DNA of 64,000 nucleotides, from assembly GCF_000092925.1 (NCBI RefSeq), contig NC_014217.1, positions 1,426,001-1,490,000 on the forward strand, read 5' to 3'. Positions within the stretch are counted from its first letter, which is position 1. The number at the start of each line of letters is the position of its first letter. The notes beneath the pieces were generated by a model, which saw only the letters and a program-made list of their open reading frames with translations, was not told where the DNA came from and searched no databases. The position numbers were made by a program, and so were the translations under genes. Shown here one piece after another: positions 36,490 through 45,265 of this stretch. The stretch is from Ancylobacter novellus DSM 506. Its GTDB lineage: Bacteria; Pseudomonadota; Alphaproteobacteria; Rhizobiales; Xanthobacteraceae.

Positions 36490-37682
36490 GCGTCGCGCAC
36501 CGCCGCCAGCGTCCCGAAACCTTGTTCGAGGTCGGCGAGGAGGTCGGCCGGGTCTTCCAGCCCGATATGCAGGCGGATGGCCGGCCCGCCCGGCGCCCAT
36601 GTGGTCGCGCTGCGGTAGCTGCTGCAGTCGAACGGGATGGCGAGGCTCTCGAAGCCGCCCCAGCTATAGCCGAGGCCAAACAGTTCCAGACTGTCGAGAA
36701 AGGCGTCGACCGCCGCTTTCGGCGCGGGCTGCAGGATGAAGCTGAACAGGCCCGAGCTGCCGGTGAAGTCCCGCTGCCAGATTGCGTGGCCGGGATGGCG
36801 CGGCAGGCCGGGATGCAGCACCTGCTTCACTTCCGGCCGCTGTTCCAGCCAGTGCGCGACGGTGAGCGCGGATGCCTGATGATGCGCGAGCCGCACCGCC
36901 AGGGTGCGCAGGCCGCGCGCGGCGAGGAACGCGTCCTCCGGCGCCACGGTGAGGCCGAGGTCGCCATGGACCAGCTTCAGCCGGCGCCAAAGGCGTTCAT
37001 TGGCGGAGATGGTGCCGAGGTTGAGGTCGGAATGGCCGCCGACGTACTTCGTGCCGGCCTGGATCGAGACGTCGACGCCGAAATCGTGTGGACGGAAGAA
37101 CAGCGGCGTCGCCCAGGTATTGTCCATCAGCGTGACGATGCCGCGCTTGCGGGCGATGTCGACGATGGCGGGCACGTCCTGGATTTCGAATGACTGCGAG
37201 CCTGGCGACTCCAGGAAGATGGCGCGCGTGTTCGGCCTGAGGAGCTCCTCGATGCCACCGGCGACGAGCGGGTCGTAATAGGTGGTCTCGATGCCGTAGC
37301 GGCGCAGCACTTCGTTGCACACCCGCCGCGTCGGTTGATAGGCGGTATCGACCATCAGAAGATGGTCACCCGCCTCCAGCACGGCCAGCAGCGCGGTGCT
37401 CACGGCCGAGAGACCGGAAGGGGTGAGCACGGTGCCGGCACCGCCTTCCAGCCGGGTTATTGCTACCTCCAGCGTCTCCACCGTCGGGTTGCCGCGCCTT
37501 CCATAGGAGTAGCGTCCCGTGTGGCCTTCGAGGTCGGCCACCGTCGCGGAGAGCACCGTCGAGCCGCGCACGATGGGCGTATTCACGAAGCCGTCAAAGC
37601 GTTGCGGATCGCGGCCGGCCGTGACCAGCTCGGTCTCGACCGAGCGTTTGCGGACGGCTCCGCCTTCCGATTGTTCTGCCAT
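36471..37682 (-). CDS. metC: Cystathionine beta-lyase
   Basis: PLP enzyme that splits cystathionine to homocysteine, pyruvate and ammonia on the way to methionine. The 403 residues show the Cys/Met-metabolism family motifs YSYGRRGNPTVETLE near residue 55, the aspartate in TLMDNTWATPLFF near 184 and the PLP lysine in QAGTKYVGGHSD near 209; WGGFESLAI near the C-terminus points to cystathionine beta-lyase. The ATG at 37682 is preferred to 37718. It overlaps the glycosyltransferase gene tail to tail, leaving no room for a separate terminator. Confidence 0.92.
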   Translation of the reverse strand: MAEQSEGGAVRKRSVETELVTAGRDPQRFDGFVNTPIVRGSTVLSATVADLEGHTGRYSYGRRGNPTVETLEVAITRLEGGAGTVLTPSGLSAVSTALLAVLEAGDHLLMVDTAYQPTRRVCNEVLRRYGIETTYYDPLVAGGIEELLRPNTRAIFLESPGSQSFEIQDVPAIVDIARKRGIVTLMDNTWATPLFFRPHDFGVDVSIQAGTKYVGGHSDLNLGTISANERLWRRLKLVHGDLGLTVAPEDAFLAARGLRTLAVRLAHHQASALTVAHWLEQRPEVKQVLHPGLPRHPGHAIWQRDFTGSSGLFSFILQPAPKAAVDAFLDSLELFGLGYSWGGFESLAIPFDCSSYRSATTWAPGGPAIRLHIGLEDPADLLADLEQGFGTLAAVRDAQEPTR

Positions 37683-37882
37683 TCGTTTTGCCTGCCGACC
37701 TGTGCTGCGGGGCGCCAATTGGGAGTGGACGAGGCGCCTACGTCAAGCGCTTGACCGGACCGGATTACGGCGTTCTGATGACGTGGCGTCTGTAGGGGGA
37801 GACGGGGAAGGCTGGTTCGCGGACTGTCCAGCCACCCGTCAGACGAAGGACGTAGGCATGCCCCGCTTCCTAACGCCAATCG

Positions 37883-37898
37883 CGGCATGCGAATTGCT
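37883..37898 (+). promoter_or_regulatory. Sigma-54-type promoter of aapJQMP
   Basis: cggcatg-cgaa-ttgct resembles the sigma-54 consensus (tggcacg-n4-ttgct) with correct ten-base spacing between GG and GC and a T run after it. It lies 77 bases before the aapJ start. The two changes in the -24 part (c for t, t for c) leave some doubt. Confidence 0.65.
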
Positions 37899-37974
37899 TT
37901 TTCTTCCGCCCGTGTCGTCCGCGTGCCGCGCGGCCGGTACGCCAGCTCAAAACCGAATGAAGAAGGCTGCCAAC

Positions 37975-38994
37975 ATGAAACGCCTCCTCTCCACGTTCGC
38001 CATCGCCGGGGCCTTCGGGCTGTGTGCGGTCAGCGCGCAGGCCGCCAAGCTCGACCAGGTGAAGTCGAAGGGCTTCATCCAATGCGGCGTCAGCCAGGGC
38101 CTGCCGGGCTTCTCGACCCCGGACGACAAGGGCAACTGGACGGGCCTTGACGTGGATTTCTGCCGCGCCGTCGCCGCAGCGGTCTTCAACGATCCCACCA
38201 AGGTCAAGTTCACGCCGCTCTCGGCGAAGGACCGCTTCACCGCGCTCCAGTCGGGCGACATCGACATCCTGTCGCGCAACACGACCTGGACCATCACCCG
38301 CGATACCTCGCTGGGCCTGAACTTCACCGGCGTCACCTATTATGACGGCCAGGGTTTCATGATCCGCAAGGACAAGAAGGTGAACTCGGCGCTCGAGCTG
38401 TCCGGCGCTTCGGTCTGCACCCAGACCGGCACCACCACCGAGCAGAACCTCGCCGACTATTTCCGCGCCAACAACATGACCTACGAGGTCATCGCCTTCG
38501 CCACCAATGACGAGGTGGTCAAAGCTTATGACGCGGGTCGCTGCGACGTGCTGACGACCGACCGTTCCGGCCTCGCGGGCGAACGCCTCAAGCTCACTAA
38601 TCCGGACGACCACGTCGTGCTGCCGGAGATCATCTCCAAGGAGCCGCTCGGCCCGGTGGTCGCCCATGGCGACGACCAGTGGTTCGACATCGTGAAGTGG
38701 GTGCTCTTCGCCCAGATCAACGCCGAGGAGCTCGGCGTGACCTCCAAGAACGTCGACGAGCAGCTGAAGTCGGCGACCAATCCGGAGATCAAGCGCCTCG
38801 TCGGCACCGAGGGCAAGTTCGGCGAGGGCATGGGCATCGGCAATGACTGGGCCTACCAGGTCATCAAGGGCGTCGGCAATTACGGCGAGATGTACGACCG
38901 CAATGTCGGTCCCGCCACGCCGCTGAAGCTCGAGCGCGGCGCCAATGCGCTGTGGACCAAGGGCGGCCAGCAGTACGGCATGCCGATCCGCTGA
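37975..38994 (+). CDS. aapJ: General L-amino acid ABC transporter, binding protein
   Basis: Periplasmic receptor of the broad-range L-amino acid importer (AapJ/BztA). The 339 residues start with a signal peptide (cleavage near AQA-AK) followed by LDQVKSKGFIQCGVSQGLPGFS, and include GNWTGLDVDFCRAVAAAVF, the TTWTITRDTSLGLNF loop and DVLTTDRSGLAGERLKL. The ATG at 37975 follows gaagg; an in-frame start at 37957 is possible. A hairpin with a T run follows the stop, so the binding protein should be made in excess of the permease, as is usual. Confidence 0.95.
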   Translation: MKRLLSTFAIAGAFGLCAVSAQAAKLDQVKSKGFIQCGVSQGLPGFSTPDDKGNWTGLDVDFCRAVAAAVFNDPTKVKFTPLSAKDRFTALQSGDIDILSRNTTWTITRDTSLGLNFTGVTYYDGQGFMIRKDKKVNSALELSGASVCTQTGTTTEQNLADYFRANNMTYEVIAFATNDEVVKAYDAGRCDVLTTDRSGLAGERLKLTNPDDHVVLPEIISKEPLGPVVAHGDDQWFDIVKWVLFAQINAEELGVTSKNVDEQLKSATNPEIKRLVGTEGKFGEGMGIGNDWAYQVIKGVGNYGEMYDRNVGPATPLKLERGANALWTKGGQQYGMPIR

Positions 38995-39000
38995 CAAACA

Positions 39001-39037
39001 GGGCTCCCGGCGGCATGCCGGGAGCCCTCGCTTTTTC
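39001..39037 (+). terminator. Terminator/attenuator between aapJ and aapQ
   Basis: gggctcccggc and gccgggagccc form a perfect 11-pair stem with a five-base loop, followed by tcgctttttc. It would stop most transcripts after aapJ and let a fraction read into aapQMP. Confidence 0.8.
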
Positions 39038-39099
39038 CCGCAAAGCCGGCGGCACGTCCGGCGCGGGATTTGTTGGCCTCGGAAGAGGCGAGGGGGACC

Positions 39100-40296
39100 A
39101 TGTCGGACCTGGTGTTAGAGCCCGTCCAAGGGCGCTCGAATAGCGCGTCGTTCATCAACGACCCGAAAGTACGCAGCATCGGCCTGCAACTCGTCGCGCT
39201 GATACTCGTCATCCTGCTCGGCTGGATGTTCGCGGAGAACGCCCGCGATAACCTCGCGGCGCAGAAGATCGCGACCGGCTTCGGCTTTCTCGACAACACC
39301 GCCGGCTTCGGGATCAGCCAGACGCTGATCCCCTATAGCGAGACATCCACCTATGGCCGTGCCTTCCTCGTCGGCCTGCTGAACACGATACTGGTGGCGG
39401 TGGTCGGCATCTTCCTCGCCACCATCATCGGCTTCCTGGTCGGCATCGGCCGCCTGTCGAAGAATTTCGTCGTGAGGCTGATCTCGACGACCTATGTCGA
39501 GGTGCTGCGCAACCTGCCGCCGCTGTTCCAGATCCTGTTCTGGTACCTCGCCGTGCTCAGCGCCATGCCGAGCCCGCGCCAGAGCATCTCCGTCTTCGGC
39601 GAGGTCTTCATTTCGAACCGCGGCCTGATCATCCCGCGCCCGCTGTTCGGCGAGGGCACGGGACTGGTGCTGTGGGCCTTCGGCGCGGCGCTGCTCGCCG
39701 TCATCCTGATCGGCTACTGGGCCCGCGGGCGCCGCGAGGAAACCGGCCAGCGCTTCCCCATGCTGTGGGTGGGGCTCGGCATCCTCGTCCTCGTGCCGCT
39801 CGCCGCCATGATCTACACCGGCTTCCCGATCACCTTCGAGCGGCCGGAGCTGAAGGGCTTCAACTTCGCCGGCGGCGTGCGGGTCATCCCGGAATTCGTG
39901 GCGCTGACGGTGGCGCTCGCCACCTACACCGCCGCCTTCATCGCCGAGAACGTCCGCTCCGGCATCATGGCGGTGAGCCACGGGCAGACCGAGGCGGCGC
40001 ATTCGCTGGGGCTGCGCAACGGCCAGACGCTGCGCCTCGTGGTCATCCCGCAGGCCATGCGGGTGATCATCCCGCCGCTGACCAACCAGTATCTCAACCT
40101 GACCAAGAACTCCTCGCTCGCGGTCGGCATCGGCTATCCCGACCTCGTGGCAGTGTTCGCCGGCACCTCGCTGAACCAGACCGGGCAGGCGATCGAGATC
40201 ATCGCCATCACCATGGGCGTCTATCTCGTGCTGTCGATTCTCACCTCGCTCATCATGAACGCCTACAACAAGCGCATCGCGCTGGTGGAACGGTGA
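39100..40296 (+). CDS. aapQ: General L-amino acid ABC transporter permease AapQ
   Basis: Membrane subunit of the amino-acid importer, 398 residues with about eight hydrophobic segments. The polar-amino-acid permease motifs are LLNTILVAVVGIFLATIIG near residue 98 and YTAAFIAENVRSGIMAVSHGQTEAAHSLG (in part) near 285, which is the EAA loop that contacts the ATPase. NLPPLFQILFWY near residue 143 is typical of AapQ/BztB. The ATG at 39100 has a gaggggga ribosome site; an open frame begins 30 bases earlier at a TTG. Confidence 0.94.
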   Translation: MSDLVLEPVQGRSNSASFINDPKVRSIGLQLVALILVILLGWMFAENARDNLAAQKIATGFGFLDNTAGFGISQTLIPYSETSTYGRAFLVGLLNTILVAVVGIFLATIIGFLVGIGRLSKNFVVRLISTTYVEVLRNLPPLFQILFWYLAVLSAMPSPRQSISVFGEVFISNRGLIIPRPLFGEGTGLVLWAFGAALLAVILIGYWARGRREETGQRFPMLWVGLGILVLVPLAAMIYTGFPITFERPELKGFNFAGGVRVIPEFVALTVALATYTAAFIAENVRSGIMAVSHGQTEAAHSLGLRNGQTLRLVVIPQAMRVIIPPLTNQYLNLTKNSSLAVGIGYPDLVAVFAGTSLNQTGQAIEIIAITMGVYLVLSILTSLIMNAYNKRIALVER

Positions 40297-40306
40297 GGGC
40301 GCGCCG

Positions 40307-41683
40307 ATGAGCCTTACCTTCGACGACGGGACCTTCATCCGCACCGAAATGGTGGCGCCGCTGCCGCCGCCGCGGCGCCAGGTCGGCGCCATCGGCTGGA
40401 TGCGCGAGAACCTATTCTCCAGCATCCTCAACACCGTGCTCACCCTTGTGGGCCTCGGGCTGGTGTTGCTCATCGTGCCGCCACTGGTCCGTTTCATGTT
40501 CATCGACGCGGTGTGGACCGGACAGAGCCGCGAAGCCTGCCTCGCTCCCGGGACCGGCGCCTGCTGGCCGTTCATCAACGCGAAGCTCGGCCAGCTGATC
40601 TACGGCTTCTACCCGATCGACCAGCGCTGGCGGCCGAACATCGTCTTCGCCGCCGGCGCCGTCCTGCTCGTGCCGCTCCTGGTGCTGAGCTGGCCCTTCA
40701 AGAAGCTCAACGCCTTCCTGTTCTTCGTGATCTACCCGATCGTCGCCTTCATCCTGCTCACCGGTGGCAACATCCAGCTGGAAGCCTTCCTGTTCGAGCA
40801 TTTCGGCCTCCTCCACTCGGTGTTCGGCCATGTCCATGTGGCGGGGGTGAACCTGATTTTCTGGGCCGACTACATCCTCACCGCGCTGGTCGTCATGGCG
40901 GCGATCGGCGGCGTCATCCGCCTCATTGGTGGCGACGGCCGGGCGGCGGCGCGGGCGACCATGTGGGTCTTCCTCGCCTTCGGCCTGCTGGTGCTCGCCT
41001 GGGACATCGACTTCGGCCTGCCCTATGTCGAGACGCGGCAATGGGGCGGGCTCCTGGTGACGCTGGTGATCGCGGTGACCGGCATCGTCGCCTCGCTGCC
41101 GCTGGGTATCGCCCTGGCGCTCGGGCGGCGTTCGCAGATGCCTATCGTGCGCCTGCTCTCGGTGGTCTTCATCGAGTTCTGGCGCGGCGTGCCGCTGATC
41201 ACCGTGCTGTTCTTCGCCACCTACATGCTGCCGCTGTTCCTGCCGCAGGGCTCGAACCCGGACGGGCTGCTGCGCGCCCTTGTCGGTGTCGCGCTGTTCT
41301 CGGCCGCCTATATGGCCGAGGTGATACGCGGCGGCCTGCAGGCGATCCCTAAGGGCCAGTATGAGGGCGCCATGGCGGTGGGCCTGACCTGGAGCCAGAT
41401 GATGCGGCTCATCATCCTGCCGCAGGCGCTGACCCTGGTCATTCCCGGCATCGTCAACAGCTTCATCAGCCTGTTCAAGGACACGACGCTGGTGCTGATC
41501 GTCTCGATCTTCGACTTCCTCGGCCAGCTCCGCGCGTCCTTCACCGACCCTAACTGGGCGAGCCCGGTGACGCTCTACACCGGCTTCGCCTTCGCGGGCG
41601 TGGTCTACTTCCTCTTCTGCTTCGGCATGTCGCGCTATTCACTCTTCGTGGAGCGGCGGCTGAACACCTCTCACCGGCATTGA
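40307..41683 (+). CDS. aapM: General L-amino acid ABC transporter permease AapM
   Basis: Partner permease, 458 residues with about nine hydrophobic segments and a long periplasmic section between the first helices, as in AapM/BztC. The permease core carries [20 protein letters not shown] near residue 285 and the EAA loop [19 protein letters not shown] near 340. It starts ten bases after aapQ and its stop region overlaps the frame of aapP. Confidence 0.94.
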   Translation: MSLTFDDGTFIRTEMVAPLPPPRRQVGAIGWMRENLFSSILNTVLTLVGLGLVLLIVPPLVRFMFIDAVWTGQSREACLAPGTGACWPFINAKLGQLIYGFYPIDQRWRPNIVFAAGAVLLVPLLVLSWPFKKLNAFLFFVIYPIVAFILLTGGNIQLEAFLFEHFGLLHSVFGHVHVAGVNLIFWADYILTALVVMAAIGGVIRLIGGDGRAAARATMWVFLAFGLLVLAWDIDFGLPYVETRQWGGLLVTLVIAVTGIVASLPLGIALALGRRSQMPIVRLLSVVFIEFWRGVPLITVLFFATYMLPLFLPQGSNPDGLLRALVGVALFSAAYMAEVIRGGLQAIPKGQYEGAMAVGLTWSQMMRLIILPQALTLVIPGIVNSFISLFKDTTLVLIVSIFDFLGQLRASFTDPNWASPVTLYTGFAFAGVVYFLFCFGMSRYSLFVERRLNTSHRH

Positions 41684-41694
41684 CGGAGGCCCTT

Positions 41695-42492
41695 ATGACC
41701 GAAGCTCATTCGATCGTCCCGAGCGACGAACTGCCCGCCGTGCATACGCCGCCGAGCCGGGAGGTCGCGGTGGAGCTTTCCGGCGTGCACAAATGGTATG
41801 GCGAGTTCCATGTGCTGAAGGACATCAACCTGCGGGTGCTGCGCGGCGAGCGCATCGTCATCTGCGGGCCGTCGGGCTCGGGCAAGTCGACCATGATCCG
41901 CTGTATCAACCGGCTGGAGGAGCACCAGCAGGGCTCGATCATCGTCGACGGCATCGAATTGACCAACGACCTCAAGCGCATCGACGAGATCCGCCGCGAG
42001 GTCGGCATGTGCTTCCAGCACTTCAACTTGTTCCCGCACCTCACCGTGCTGGAGAACCTCACTTTGGCGCCGATCTGGGTACGCAAGACGCCCAAGAAGG
42101 AGGCGGAAGAGCTCGCCATGCACTTCCTGCGCAAGGTGAAGATCCCCGAGCAGGCCAACAAGTATCCCGGCCAGCTCTCCGGCGGCCAGCAGCAGCGCGT
42201 CGCCATCGCCCGCGCGCTGTGCATGAAGCCGAAGATCATGCTGTTCGACGAGCCGACCTCGGCCCTCGACCCGGAGATGGTGAAGGAGGTGCTGGAGACC
42301 ATGGTGAGCCTCGCCGAAGAGGGCATGACCATGCTGTGCGTCACCCATGAGATGGGCTTCGCCCGTCAGGTGGCGAACCGGGTGATCTTCATGGATGCCG
42401 GACAGATCATCGAGATGAACGAGCCGGAAGCCTTCTTCTCCCACCCCCAGCACGAGCGCACCAAGCTCTTCCTCAGCCAGATCCTGCACTGA
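41695..42492 (+). CDS. aapP: General L-amino acid ABC transporter ATP-binding protein
   Basis: ATPase of the amino-acid importer, 265 residues. Walker A is [15 protein letters not shown] near residue 60, the Q-loop lies in [11 protein letters not shown], the signature is [15 protein letters not shown] near 162 and Walker [16 protein letters not shown] near 182. The ATG at 41695 follows cggaggc; a TTG 15 bases upstream is a weaker choice. A strong terminator follows the stop. Confidence 0.95.
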   Translation: MTEAHSIVPSDELPAVHTPPSREVAVELSGVHKWYGEFHVLKDINLRVLRGERIVICGPSGSGKSTMIRCINRLEEHQQGSIIVDGIELTNDLKRIDEIRREVGMCFQHFNLFPHLTVLENLTLAPIWVRKTPKKEAEELAMHFLRKVKIPEQANKYPGQLSGGQQQRVAIARALCMKPKIMLFDEPTSALDPEMVKEVLETMVSLAEEGMTMLCVTHEMGFARQVANRVIFMDAGQIIEMNEPEAFFSHPQHERTKLFLSQILH

Positions 42493-42514
42493 GATATCTG
42501 GTAGTCGGCAAATA

Positions 42515-42543
42515 AAAGGCCGGGCGCTGGCGCCCGGCCTTTT
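42515..42543. terminator. Bidirectional rho-independent terminator
   Basis: aaaaggccgggcgc and gcgcccggcctttt form a long stem around a short loop, flanked by A and T runs. It can end aapP on the plus strand and sseA on the minus strand. Confidence 0.92.
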
Positions 42544-42567
42544 CGATTCGAGGCTTGTGAGCCGGCT

Positions 42568-43416
42568 TTAGTCCGCCGGGCCGGTGGCTACGGGCTTGTC
42601 GGAGGAGCCCCATTCGGTCCACGAGCCGTCATAGAGCGCCTTGGGCGGGGTGCCGATGACGTCGAGCGCCAGCCACAGGATCGCCGCCGTGACGCCCGAG
42701 CCGCAGCTGGTGATGACCGGCTTCGACGGATCGATGCCGGCGGCCGCGACCGCCGCGCGGATCGCCGCCGGATCGACCAGGTGGCCGTCCTTCACCACTT
42801 CCGACACTGGCAGGTTGCGGGCGCCGGGGATATGGCCGGGGCGCACGCCGGCGCGCGGCTCCGGCACCTCACCGCGGAAACGTTCGGCCGCGCGGGCGTC
42901 GAGCACCTGCGCGCTGCCCTCGGCAAGCCGCTTCGCCACCTCGTCGATCGAGGCGACCCAGTTGCGGTCGAGCTTTGCGTCGAAGCGGGCGGGGTAGTGC
43001 GGCGCCTCGCCGCTTTCCGTCGGATGGCCTTCGGCGAGCCATTTGGGGAAGCCGCCGTCGAGAATCTGCACGTCCACGGCGCCGAAGGCATGCAGCGTCC
43101 ACCAGACGCGCGGCGCGGAGAACAGGCCGGCGGTGTCATAGACGACGATCTTCATCGTCCGGCCGATGCCGAGCGCTTCCATCGCCGCGGTGAACAGCGT
43201 CTCGGTCGGCAGCATGTGCGGCAGGCCGCTGGACGGGTCCGAGATGGCGTCGATGTCGAAGAACACCGCGCCGGGAATGTGCGCCTTGAGATACTCGTCG
43301 CGGCCGCTGCGGCCCGTGGCCGGCATGTGCCAGGACGCGTCGACGATGACGAGGTTCGGCGCGCCGAGATGGGCGGCCAGCCATTCAGTGGAGACGAAGC
43401 GGCTATCTTCCGGCAT
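42568..43416 (-). CDS. sseA: 3-mercaptopyruvate sulfurtransferase
   Basis: Two rhodanese domains in 282 residues. The second holds the catalytic loop CGSGVTA near residue 232, whose CG[ST]GVT form marks mercaptopyruvate rather than thiosulfate sulfurtransferases. The first, inactive domain contains AHIPGAVFFDIDAISD. It moves sulfur from mercaptopyruvate to acceptors, linking to cysteine breakdown. The start at 43416 follows cggagt. It is the last gene of a cysK-alaX-sseA operon on the minus strand. Confidence 0.93.
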   Translation of the reverse strand: MPEDSRFVSTEWLAAHLGAPNLVIVDASWHMPATGRSGRDEYLKAHIPGAVFFDIDAISDPSSGLPHMLPTETLFTAAMEALGIGRTMKIVVYDTAGLFSAPRVWWTLHAFGAVDVQILDGGFPKWLAEGHPTESGEAPHYPARFDAKLDRNWVASIDEVAKRLAEGSAQVLDARAAERFRGEVPEPRAGVRPGHIPGARNLPVSEVVKDGHLVDPAAIRAAVAAAGIDPSKPVITSCGSGVTAAILWLALDVIGTPPKALYDGSWTEWGSSDKPVATGPAD

Positions 43417-43440
43417 GGCGGACTCCGAGGGAAACAACGC

Positions 43441-44154
43441 TCAGGCCCAGGCGAGCCGCACGCGGCGGTTCTGCTGGCCCTTCTTCTCGATCTTGCTCAC
43501 CTGCACCGCGCCGATCTCCTCGAGGCTGCGCACATGGGTGCCGCCGCAGGGCTGCAAATCGAGCCCGGCGATCTCGACGAGGCGAACCTTGCCGGTGCCC
43601 ATGGGTGGCTTCACCGCCATAGTCTTGACCAGGCCCGGATTGGCGAGGAGTTCCTCGTCACTGATCCAGCGCTCGGATACCTTCGCCCCGCTGGCGATCA
43701 TCTCCGCGAGCCTCGCGGTGATCTCGTCCTTGTCGAGCCCGGCCTCGGGAATGTCGAAATCCAGCCGGCTCTCCTCCTCGCCGATGGAGCCGCCGGTGAC
43801 CGGAAAGGGTAGGGCGACGGAGAGCAAATGCAGCGCCGTGTGCATGCGCATGCGGCGGTGGCGCGTCGCCCAGTCCAGCCGCAGCGTCACCGCCTCGCCC
43901 GGTTCGGGCAGGATGGGGCCGCCGACGGGCACATGGACGATGTCGACCTTGGAAGGACCGTAGATGGCGGTCTCGATCGGGATCTCGGTGCCATTCGTGC
44001 GCAGCAGCGTGCCGCGGTCGCCCGGCTGGCCGCCGGCGGTGGCGTAGAACACCGTGCGGTCGACGACGATGCCGCCTTCCGGCGTCACCGCGGTCACCAC
44101 GGCCGGCGTTTCCTTCTGGTAGGCGTCGTCGCGGAAGAGGAGAATGGTAGCCAT
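43441..44154 (-). CDS. AlaX-type alanyl-tRNA editing protein
   Basis: Stand-alone trans-editing enzyme that removes wrong amino acids (serine or glycine) from tRNA-Ala. The 237 residues match the AlaRS second additional domain. The zinc ligands are in HTALHLLS near residue 103 and CGGTHVRS near residue 205, both intact. Its start overlaps the cysK stop by one base (TGATG in the minus strand), and sseA follows after 24 bases. The pairing with cysteine genes may reflect control of serine, a cysK precursor and the main misacylating amino acid; that link is a guess. Confidence 0.9.
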   Translation of the reverse strand: MATILLFRDDAYQKETPAVVTAVTPEGGIVVDRTVFYATAGGQPGDRGTLLRTNGTEIPIETAIYGPSKVDIVHVPVGGPILPEPGEAVTLRLDWATRHRRMRMHTALHLLSVALPFPVTGGSIGEEESRLDFDIPEAGLDKDEITARLAEMIASGAKVSERWISDEELLANPGLVKTMAVKPPMGTGKVRLVEIAGLDLQPCGGTHVRSLEEIGAVQVSKIEKKGQQNRRVRLAWA

Positions 44155-45185
44155 CAGACCAGCATGTTGGGGACTTCGACGTCGCGTTCCAGCCAACCCG
44201 GCACGGGCAGGCCTTTTTCGCGCAGGAAGGCCGGATTGAAGAGCTTGGACTGATACCGCGTGCCGTAGTCGCACAGCACGGTGACGATGGTGTGGCCGGG
44301 GCCGAGCTCCTTCGCCAGCCGGATCGCGCCGGCGACATTGATGCCGGAGGAGCCGCCGAGGCACAGGCCCTCGAATTCCAGCAGGTCGAACACGATCTGC
44401 ACCGCCTCGGCGTCCGGGATCTGGTAGGCGATGTCGATCGGCGCGCCTTCGAGATTGGCGGTGATGCGACCCTGCCCGATGCCCTCGGTGATGGAGGAGC
44501 CCTCCGACTTCAGCTCGCCGGTGGTGTAGTAGCTGTAGAGCGCGGCGCCGAACGGGTCGGCGAGGGCGATCTTCACTGCCGGGTTGCGCTCCTTCAGCGC
44601 GATGCCGGTGCCGGCCAGCGTGCCGCCCGTGCCGACGGCGGCGACGAAGGCATCGACCTTGCCGTCGGTCTGCTGCCAGATCTCCGGGCCGGTGGTCTCA
44701 ATATGCGCCAGCCGGTTGGCGACGTTGTCGAACTGGTTGGCCCAGACGGCGCCGTTCGGCTCGGTCTTCGCCAGCGCCTCGGCGAGGCGGCCGGAGACCT
44801 TCACATAGTTGTTCGGGTTGGCGTAGCCGACCGCCGGCACCTCCACCAGCGTGGCGCCGGCGAGCCGAAGCATGTCCTTCTTTTCCTGGCTCTGGGTGTC
44901 GGGGATGACGATCACCGAACGGAAGCCCAGCGCGTTGCCGACCAGAGCGAGGCCGATGCCGGTATTGCCGGCCGTACCTTCGACGATGACGCCGCCGGGG
45001 CGCAATTCGCCGCGCGCCACCGCGTCCTGGATGATGAAGAGCGCCGCGCGGTCCTTCACCGACTGGCCGGGATTGAGGAACTCCGCCTTGCCGAGGATGG
45101 TGCAGCCGGTGGCTTCCGAGGCACGCTTGAGCTTGATGAGCGGCGTGTTGCCGACCGCCTCGACCAGACCGTTCCGGATGTCCAT
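44154..45185 (-). CDS. cysK: Cysteine synthase A
   Basis: PLP enzyme that makes cysteine from O-acetylserine and sulfide. The 343 residues include GNTPLIKLKRASEATG near residue 12, the PLP lysine in GQSVKDRAALFII near 47, the phosphate-binding GTAGNTGIGLALVG and the GTGGTLAGTG loop near 180. It is longer than E. coli CysK and like the variant common in Hyphomicrobiales. The ATG at 45185 was chosen; the earlier codon at 45215 is TTG. It is the first gene of the cysK-alaX-sseA operon. Confidence 0.93.
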   Translation of the reverse strand: MDIRNGLVEAVGNTPLIKLKRASEATGCTILGKAEFLNPGQSVKDRAALFIIQDAVARGELRPGGVIVEGTAGNTGIGLALVGNALGFRSVIVIPDTQSQEKKDMLRLAGATLVEVPAVGYANPNNYVKVSGRLAEALAKTEPNGAVWANQFDNVANRLAHIETTGPEIWQQTDGKVDAFVAAVGTGGTLAGTGIALKERNPAVKIALADPFGAALYSYYTTGELKSEGSSITEGIGQGRITANLEGAPIDIAYQIPDAEAVQIVFDLLEFEGLCLGGSSGINVAGAIRLAKELGPGHTIVTVLCDYGTRYQSKLFNPAFLREKGLPVPGWLERDVEVPNMLV

Positions 45186-45265
45186 GATTTTTTGAGTTCT
45201 GCTGCCGTGCTTCAAGGGTTCACGAAATTAGTGGGCCGGTATCGCCTCGGCAACTCCAATGCACG

